Shown here one piece after another: positions 56,916-64,000 of a DNA stretch of 64,000 nt. The DNA is from Rhabditoides inermis (taxonomy: Eukaryota; Nematoda; Chromadorea; Rhabditida; Rhabditidae). Below the pieces are notes generated by a model, which did no database searches, was not told the origin of the DNA, and worked only from the letters and a program-made list of their open reading frames with translations. The DNA is taken from NCBI GenBank assembly GCA_963966185.1, contig CAWZYM010000016.1, forward strand, positions 321,001-385,000, in the 5' to 3' direction. A program made the translations under genes and the position numbers. Positions within the stretch are counted from its first letter, which is position 1, and each line of letters opens with the position of its first letter.

Positions 56916-59900
56916 TTATAATGAGGGCAGCGACAACTCATTGGAGAGTTCACGCGAAAGAGCTATCTCTCTTTGGTCTCGCAGTGATTCCCTTGTTGTG
57001 ATCTACACATTCCGTGCTCTATTCCTATTCGCATAACGTCACCTACCCCATCCAGATAGGCCAATGCGCAGTTGGCACGCGCCGTCTTCAGAAAGGGAAG
57101 CGTCTCCCAAACACCGTCTCGCAGAATCTGCAAAACACGATGAGTTATCGAAAGGAATGAGGATTCGTGCGTACGGCGGCATGGTCGTAGGATCCGCTCG
57201 TTCCGGGCACGTATCCACCCGCCACCACCAGACCGTCGTCTGTTGAACACAGCGCCGTCTGGCAGCGACCCTTCAATCGTTCTGTACCATAAGGGAAGTT
57301 CTAAGCTGCATTCTGTGCAAAACTTTACCCACCCCCACCCTTTCCGTCTATTTATCTTCAGCGCCCCGTACTCTCTTGGGCAAAGTTTCATGCGTGGGTA
57401 AAGTATGGTCAAAGTTTGGGCTCAGTTTCAAAACGTGGCCCCCAGTCCAGCAGCGAGAAACTTGAGGCAAAAATGGAAACTTTACCCTTTTTTGACCCAT
57501 AACTTGGGGTGGGGGTCAAAATTCATATTAGAACCTCCCTAATCACAAAGCCCCATACCTTGTCCATAGTCGGCAGCGCTTCCCATGTTCTTGACGCGAG
57601 ATCCAATCGCTGCACCTGAAAGGCGTTCCATTATGTACCATAACATATACCAATCGAAGGCTTCACCTTTCCGGTGATGAGCTTGTCATCTGCTCCTCTT
57701 TCCGCTCCCCCCGTAGCAACCAGACATCCGTTCGTTTCACACAGACAGAACAGGAAGCCCATTCCAGGAGGTTGAGGACAGAAGTAGACGATCTTGTAGC
57801 CTAGGTTTACATGCATTGCATTATCGAAAACTCACGACCCGAGTATCAAGATCAAGAGTATCTCACCAGTGGAATGACGCTCTAGTACTTGAATGTCGTG
57901 GTATGTGGCGATGAAGAGTCGATTGTCAGCAGATGCGGCTGTCATTACCCGCACCTTTTCGGGTCGTGGCTTTTCATCATCGTCATCGCTGAACAAGACA
58001 ACGTTGAACAAGAATCAAAGCTTTATACGCTCTCGGCGATCACCAATCAACTACGATGGATTGTAATGTACATTATTCACGGCCTAGAAACCATGACTGA
58101 TTACCGAACGATGTAATGCGAGGCCGCTGCGCAGCAAACCAATCAACAGATCGATCACAATCACTTGCCTGACGATCATCATCTCCATCGCCGTCCACGT
58201 GTTGCTTGCATCATCGTACTCCTCCACGATGAGCGACTGCCTGAAGTTATGTTAGAGAGATTCAGAACTCGAAACACAACTCACTGAGTGTCTGTGGATC
58301 CTATGCATATGAGCGTGTCATCAACGACGCAGAGAGAAGTTATGTAGCGAAAGCCCGGAGACGCGACTCTCTTCCATCCTGCACAGTTCGTTACAAAAAA
58401 AGCATGTTCAGACATATTCCGAAGCGATACGGACGTGTTCTGAAGCGATTCGAAATGCATGACTGATTTGTTACGAAAGGATGGGACGGATTTCAAAGAG
58501 ACTGACCGCACCTTTACCTTCCCGGTTCACTACGATATCGTTTCCGGATCCGGCGCAGAAAATGGCGCCGCGATGCACGACAGCCGTACAGCGAGACCTG
58601 TGCACAAGAAGACGTGCACTCAAGTTGCGCTCAAATCAATCCCAAAAGCCTTCGAGACACTTTTCTTTCAAGTCGCCAAACATGACATCTCGGAATGCTT
58701 TTATAACCTTTCAAATCTGATTTGCTCAAGAAGAGGCTAGCCGCACGTGCAATTGAATCGAACTCGTTCTCAGTTCTCACCAGTTACAAGTGTGATCGAG
58801 CCTCGATGCGGGTGTCCATTCCGGAAATTTTGCTTGCCGGTTAGTCGCTGGTCTGTCTTCTGACAGATTCTGAATTAGTCACAAGATAAAAAAATTATAT
58901 CTCTGTATGTGACGCACATATTCATATCTTTGTTATAAACTTTCTCGTACACCTACATAATGCACAACATACAGTGGGCAAATCCAGTAGAGAGCGCAAG
59001 AGAAAAAGAGTGCGAGGCGGCTTGAAATCGATAGACATTGAGATCACGCGATTAAATTCAAATTCGAAACTTCGCGCGCGCGCAATTTTCCAATGCGGGA
59101 TGGACGCGCGGAGTGGTAGAACTAAATAGTCTGTTGACTGTACTTGATTATCACCGAAAAACATACCACTATAGCTTTTTCGAACATTTTCATGCACTCG
59201 TCATTGTCTAAGATCAGCGAGTCTCGTCCGACGGTGTCCAGTAAGAATGAAGAGGACAGACACTCGAGTCGCACCAGAGAAAGCAGCCTTGAATGATCAT
59301 ATGAGACATATCATTGGTTTCGTATGGCATGCTTAGTCTTAGTTTCTTGGTTCTTACCGCGACATCGCTCCTCTCCTCGTTTCATCCGCGCGAACCCACG
59401 CTGACACACCCTCCCAGATAGTCGACTCGGAACAAGATAGGCGAGGATCTGAATAACAAGATGAAAGGTTTCAATACAACAATTTAGGGTACTGATTTCC
59501 CTAATGATACCATCAACGTAAACTCCTGAAGGAGACAGAACAGGAGATCATATTTACCAGAGAACAACTGCGCAACCTCATCTTCATCAAGATCCAGAAA
59601 ATCGCGTGAGCCGATTACGTTTCTGAAACATTTCGCTGTACGAAAAGCAACACTTTCTAATGACTCACTCTACATTTCTGCATGCTATTCGCAATGCCTT
59701 TTTCGCCAATCTCGGACACTGGTGTGCGTTAGAGAGCTGCCATATCTCGAGGCAATTGGATACGGACACGGTAGGGAAAAGATGTCTGCAAGAAGAGAAG
59801 ATTGATATGAATAGGTCTTAAGCACACACTTTTCACAGAGATCCTTGAGTGTATCCAACTGCAAGTACCCGGCCTCGGGCAGAATGCGAATCGCATCGCC

Positions 59901-60926
59901 GTCCACTGAAAACAAGGTGAAAGGTGACAAGTATAAGTATGTATAGACTACGATTGTAACTTACCCATGTCGATTTTCATGGTGCACATGTATTCCAGGA
60001 GTTTGCCCAAAACGTATGCGTCTATTTTCTAGAAACGACACTTGTACGGATATAGGTGTTGTCATTGGTGAAAGAGAGCTAACCATGTTGACTACTCCGG
60101 CGGTCGCCTCGAGGAACGACGAGTTGAACATACTGGAGAAGTGGGGCGACGCCGCAGTCAAAACGGACATGCTTGCGTGGAACTGAAAATTACAGATATC
60201 AGAATAACGGATATCAAAAGAAATATCAAGTATACATGATCTTTCAAAACTTTCAAGTGAAGATCCGACCGCCAGACACCAATCTCAATCCGAAATCAAA
60301 AGCGGACTTCTCGTATCTCGCTTGAAATTCAATCAAACTCTACACAATTTTCCATGGTTCTATCAAATAGAGATACTGATACAATGAAAAAAATGAGAAT
60401 CACTTTTTATGAAAAGCTACACCCGGTAAAAAAAAACATGTTTCCGCATTCTAGTGCGGGGATATTCAATACAAACGAGAGGGCGCTAGCGCTTTCTCTA
60501 ATAGGAAATGTGTAGATATCGTGGTGAATTGAATTGATTTACTGCCGATATCAAGAATACAACAACGGAAATGAAACACAAAAGGGTTCAGTTTGCGTGA
60601 AGTATCTGTCGGTGGTTCCTTCTTGTCGGGATCCGACGTGAAGAGTTGGTGTGCTTGGTCTCACGCTTAGGTCAATCGTGGTGAGTCATTCATGTAATCA
60701 TGGTGTCAAATCAGTCCAACCACTGGATTACGAAGTTGCGCGAATACGTCATTTCACCTTCACTCTCACTCCCCCCTCAATACCTCTCCCTCAAAATCTC
60801 TCCCTCTCCCCTCTCTCTCTCACTTTGATATAAGGATAAGAGGTGCAAGTGCATACTCACCTCTTTCGGTTCCGCCATTCCATCGCTGCCCAGTGCTATC
60901 AGTATCACATCCTCGTCTTCACTCAT
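56916..60926 (-). CDS. BTB-BACK-Kelch protein 2 (KLHL-type), paralogue of the Kelch gene at 30277
   Basis: Eighteen exons, in phase, 536 codons: 60861-60926, 60084-60182, 59965-60028, 59830-59905, 59669-59785, 59558-59622, 59358-59448, 59167-59287, 58781-58869, 58518-58597, 58285-58378, 58169-58240, 57867-57988, 57667-57800, 57559-57615, 57175-57270, 57047-57127, 56916-57002. The BTB part reads FHASMSVLTAASPHFSSMF. The BACK part reads VSVSNCLEIWQLSNAHQC and RDFLDLDEDEVAQLF. Kelch blades include AIFCAGSGND, LVVAGGY and DGVWETLP. The intron after 58169 has a GC donor. The ATG directly follows an acceptor-like ctacatag and the BTB N-terminus is short, so a 5' exon may be missing. The last exon is the least certain. 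A Harbinger MITE sits in one intron. Confidence 0.8.
57293..57539. mobile_element. PIF/Harbinger-like MITE in a Kelch 2 intron
   Basis: 247 bp, flanked by TAA on both sides, inverted relative to the copy at 11130-11347. The shared body includes tcaaagtttgggctcagttt and the gcgccccgtactctcttggg block. Confidence 0.78.
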
Positions 60927-61571
60927 CTATGTAGATACATTACATTCTCGCAATTGACAATTCACAACAAAACATGTCGGGTAACATTTAAAACAAAAGA
61001 GTCAGACGATTACATCATAATCGAACTGCAAGGGATACAGGTCAACGTACTATCGCTCTAACTTGTACTATAACTTCCATAACTTTTATCGGCTCTGTCA
61101 CGCTATAACTAGACAAAACGGCTAGAATTTGGTCAATAGACCAGGTTGTGTGTGTGCGTATGTGTGTTGATATCACAACGGCATTATCTCTCCACTTCAC
61201 TCACGCCCTTTTCCAATTCGCTCTCTATCTCTCTCTCTTTTTTCTCTCTCAAGCTTGCGCAACTTTTCACAAGTTTACACACAAATATCATGCGATTTAC
61301 AAATATCATGCGACGCTGATTAAATTCATGTTTCAACATGTCAAGACAAAGTAATCAAATTATAAAATACATTTATTCATAAACGTCAACTGAATTCGTT
61401 CGAGCGCAGAAAGGAACGACATAACCGGCTGGGATGAATTTAAAACACATTGGGCGTTAGGACTCTATCATTAAATGATAATCACAGCGTAATCATAGAA
61501 CATCTGGAAGAGAGAGAGAGAGAGAGTGCGATAGTAAGACACGTATAGGCGCGAAGTGAGTTTCGTTGGTC

Positions 61572-61629
<58 letters not shown>

Positions 61630-61633
61630 GTGC
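60927..61633. other. Intergenic between Kelch 2 and the myosin gene
   Basis: Contains a diverged piece of the 165-bp repeat near 61020-61070 and a long GA microsatellite at 61567-61625 just downstream of the myosin stop. No gene seen. Confidence 0.5.
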
Positions 61634-63214
61634 CTACTCCTTGACATAGTTGCCGGGGAAGAGACCTATGCGCGAGCCGATCTTGCCCTGCCACCAGCCA
61701 GACTCGTCTGTAAACAAGCCGGTAAACAAACAAACAAATAAACTTCCACCCACGTTTCTGCATGAGTTCGATCTCTTCTCCAGCCTGGAAGGATAGCTCG
61801 TCCGTGTCCTGCGCATCGTATGCGTACAGGGCGGTCACCTGAAGTTATTGATTGATATTGATCGATATCGGTCGACCCACCACCGGATGCAGCCTCGGCT
61901 TGGCGGGCGGCTTGGGTTTATTCGGGCGCGGCGCGGCTTGCACTGCTGGAAAGGTGAACGTATACATTCGATTACTCAGCTCAGTTAGAAGCACTCGTTC
62001 CAAATTGTTGACGTTGTCATCGTGAACAGCAACTTCAACTCTGCACAAGGTGATATTGCCGATACCTTGTTGCTGCGGCGCGGCGCCTCCGCCGATCTGT
62101 GTCTGCCTGAGTGACGCTGCCGCCGCCGCGATCGCCCCGTTGTTGAACGGCTGCTGCTGTGGCTGTGGTGGAGTGTAGGACTGCTGCGACGGCTGAAGAG
62201 AGTGTTTTTGTAAATCATTTTCAAATAATTGTGGTCAAAGGAAAACCGTAAACACTTTCAGGTAGGGCATCTCGAAGATACTGAGAAAGTTAGAGATCAA
62301 GTAGTTGGCAGTAGATGAGAGGCGTAAGGAATTCGTAAGTGACTCACCGCTTGAAGTTGTTGATGTTGTGGCTGCGGTGGCCGGGTGGGTGTATGTCTTG
62401 TCGACTGCCTTCGCTGGTCCGATCGCCGCGTGTACCCGCCCGACGGACGCTCCATCGACGGACCTGAATGGCAATTATCTTTGTTTGTCAAAGATATTCG
62501 GAACTTTATACATCATCGAGTATCGAGTCTGCGCTGAATCAGTTTGTTCGACGTAAACTGTAACATTGTGGAAACTCTGCTTTGACTCACGAGTAGTGTT
62601 GGGCTGTCCGGGTCCGACCGAGACGTGCAGTGTCTTGCCCTCCGGTTGCAGCACGCTCACGGCTGAGCCAGAAGGGTCGCATGAGAACGAGATCTGCGGA
62701 AACGGAACCATAAAATGTTTCAAGCCATACTTCATATGTTTTCCTCGTGATAGTATCTGGTTCAGCTAACTGTTTATAGAATTGTGATTGTTCATAGAAT
62801 GACTGTGAGTGAACTAGTTGTTCTCACCTGTCTCTGCCCTCCTCCGAAGCGCGTCTTCTTCAGTGTGATGGTGTGCTGGGGGCGGAATTCGAGAGGCAGA
62901 GTGCCGCCGTTCGTACGCTCCTTGTAGCGTTTACTGTAACAATACGCTCAGCTACTGGAATTGTTCTGTAGAGAGCCAATGCCAAGTGCTACAACAGCCT
63001 TATTCACTAGCTTGCGTGTATGCGCTACAGACAATAAGGTTGAAAAGACAGGTACGCGTACCTGAGCGCGGTGAGGAACTCGGTCTTGAAGGGCGTCTCG
63101 ACGAGGGAGGAGTAGTCGTCGCGGACCTGGATCACCAAGAAGTCATCCTGGTAGGGAGACAGGCCGACCGACGAGATGCGAGGGATGTCGATCGCTCTGA
63201 AAGGACTTCTCTCT

Positions 63215-63254
<40 letters not shown>

Positions 63255-63376
63255 CTTTTCACCACTTCCACCAGCTGCCCCTTGTTGGCTCCCTTCTTCT
63301 CCTTCTCTCGACCGATCATTGTGAGTTGCTTGGGAGTGATGAGTATGTCCAGTTTAGAGACCTGACATGGGTTCAT

Positions 63377-63436
<60 letters not shown>

Positions 63437-63994
63437 CGCGTACCTTGAACCGTCTGTCGTACTTCTTCGCGTCATGGGCAAAGTCGACCCTCTCCCTCTT
63501 TCCCACCAGAGCCTGCAGTGCCGGATGCTGCTCCAATCCAATGTAGTCGCCTGAATATGATCACTCAATCATTTAATCCATCGATAATTAATCGAAAGGT
63601 TAACCTTACCGACAAAATTCCTATTGAGCGAGAACCGCCGGCGCTCCTTCTTGCCGTACAGAAGATCGGACGCTTGCTCCTGAAATTGAGCGAACATGGA
63701 TGGGTGTGTAATGAATAGTGTTTTTTTTAACTTGATTCGGGATAGCGATTTCGATCTACTTCGATATTCCGTTTTCGATCTACTTCGCTCGCAACACGGT
63801 ACATGGCCTGACTCGTCTGCCTCTGATCTACCACACAGCGCGCGACATATTGCGAGAGTGCATTGCATTCTGACTCTGATCCCCACCTTCATCTTGATGT
63901 GGTGTTTCCGGGCGTTCCACCGCCGCCACGCCTTCTGAATCGTCCGCGCGAAGCCGTCGTACTTCCGCTCGCGCATCTCCTCCAGAAGAAACAG
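61634..63994 (-). CDS. MYO1E/F: Long-tailed class I myosin (MYO1E/MYO1F type), C-terminal part
   Basis: Twelve exons in phase give the last 400 residues: 63887-63994, 63610-63679, 63444-63550, 63255-63361, 63062-63196, 62828-62933, 62591-62693, 62348-62463, 62066-62192, 61881-61945, 61754-61838, 61634-61707. In order: an IQ motif ([13 protein letters not shown]), the TH1 membrane-binding tail ([53 protein letters not shown]), a Pro/Gln-rich TH2 region, and a C-terminal SH3 domain ([43 protein letters not shown]) at the stop. These are single-headed actin motors at membranes and endocytic sites. The motor domain lies beyond the right edge. Confidence 0.95.
63377..63434 (+). repeat. GA microsatellite in a myosin intron
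   Basis: (GA)n with two AAAG interruptions, between the exons at 63255-63361 and 63444-63550. Confidence 0.9.
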
Positions 63995-64000
63995 CTGAAA

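Noticed and set aside
56963..57412. 149-codon minus-strand open frame as a separate gene
   Set aside because: It is Kelch 2 exons 57047-57127 and 57175-57270 read through introns and partly through the MITE.

Overview
This is genomic DNA from an intron-rich animal. Genes are cut into dozens of short GT-AG exons. Introns are full of (GA)n/(CT)n microsatellites and ATCGAT-rich tracts, and promoters often have TATA boxes near short 5' leaders. A small secreted phospholipase A2 of the kind common in nematodes, and introns as short as 44 nt, point to a small-genome protostome (nematode-like or another ecdysozoan). I cannot fix the phylum from the sequence.

Region 1 (1-4.1 kb) holds at most two orphan minus-strand exons and microsatellites. 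Region 2 (4.1-23.8 kb, minus strand) is one complete mTOR kinase gene. I could trace 76 exons that stay in frame from ATG to the FATC stop (2,531 codons). A secreted PLA2-like gene is nested on the opposite strand in one of its introns. Region 3 (23.8-28.9 kb) starts with a 633-bp divergent promoter between mTOR and a complete 11-exon FBXO25/FBXO32 (atrogin-1) gene on the plus strand, which carries a tRNA-Lys(CUU) in an intron. Region 4 (30.3-34.9 kb, plus) is a 20-exon BTB-BACK-Kelch gene, followed by coding-like but unresolved sequence to 35.9 kb.

Region 5 (36-40.1 kb) is a nested wreck: minus-strand exon clusters of unidentified gene(s), a 5'-truncated non-LTR retrotransposon between them, and a 1.1-kb TA-flanked inverted-repeat DNA transposon inside that retrotransposon.

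Region 6 (40.8-56 kb) is the most unusual part. It is a cluster of small, single-exon, TATA-driven genes for secreted proteins of about 93-147 residues. They fall into two families, A (four conserved Cys, usually an acidic tail) and B (two conserved Cys, an ERA...Py motif). Four times an A and a B gene sit side by side on the same strand, and each A subtype is always with the same B subtype. Decayed copies, an inverted duplication and a stop-loss extension show active birth and death.

Region 7 (56.9-60.9 kb, minus) is a second BTB-BACK-Kelch gene, paralogous to the first, with matching exon lengths and the opposite orientation. Region 8 (61.6-64 kb, minus) is the 3' part of a long-tailed class I myosin (MYO1E/F type, with TH1, proline-rich and SH3 parts), running off the right edge.
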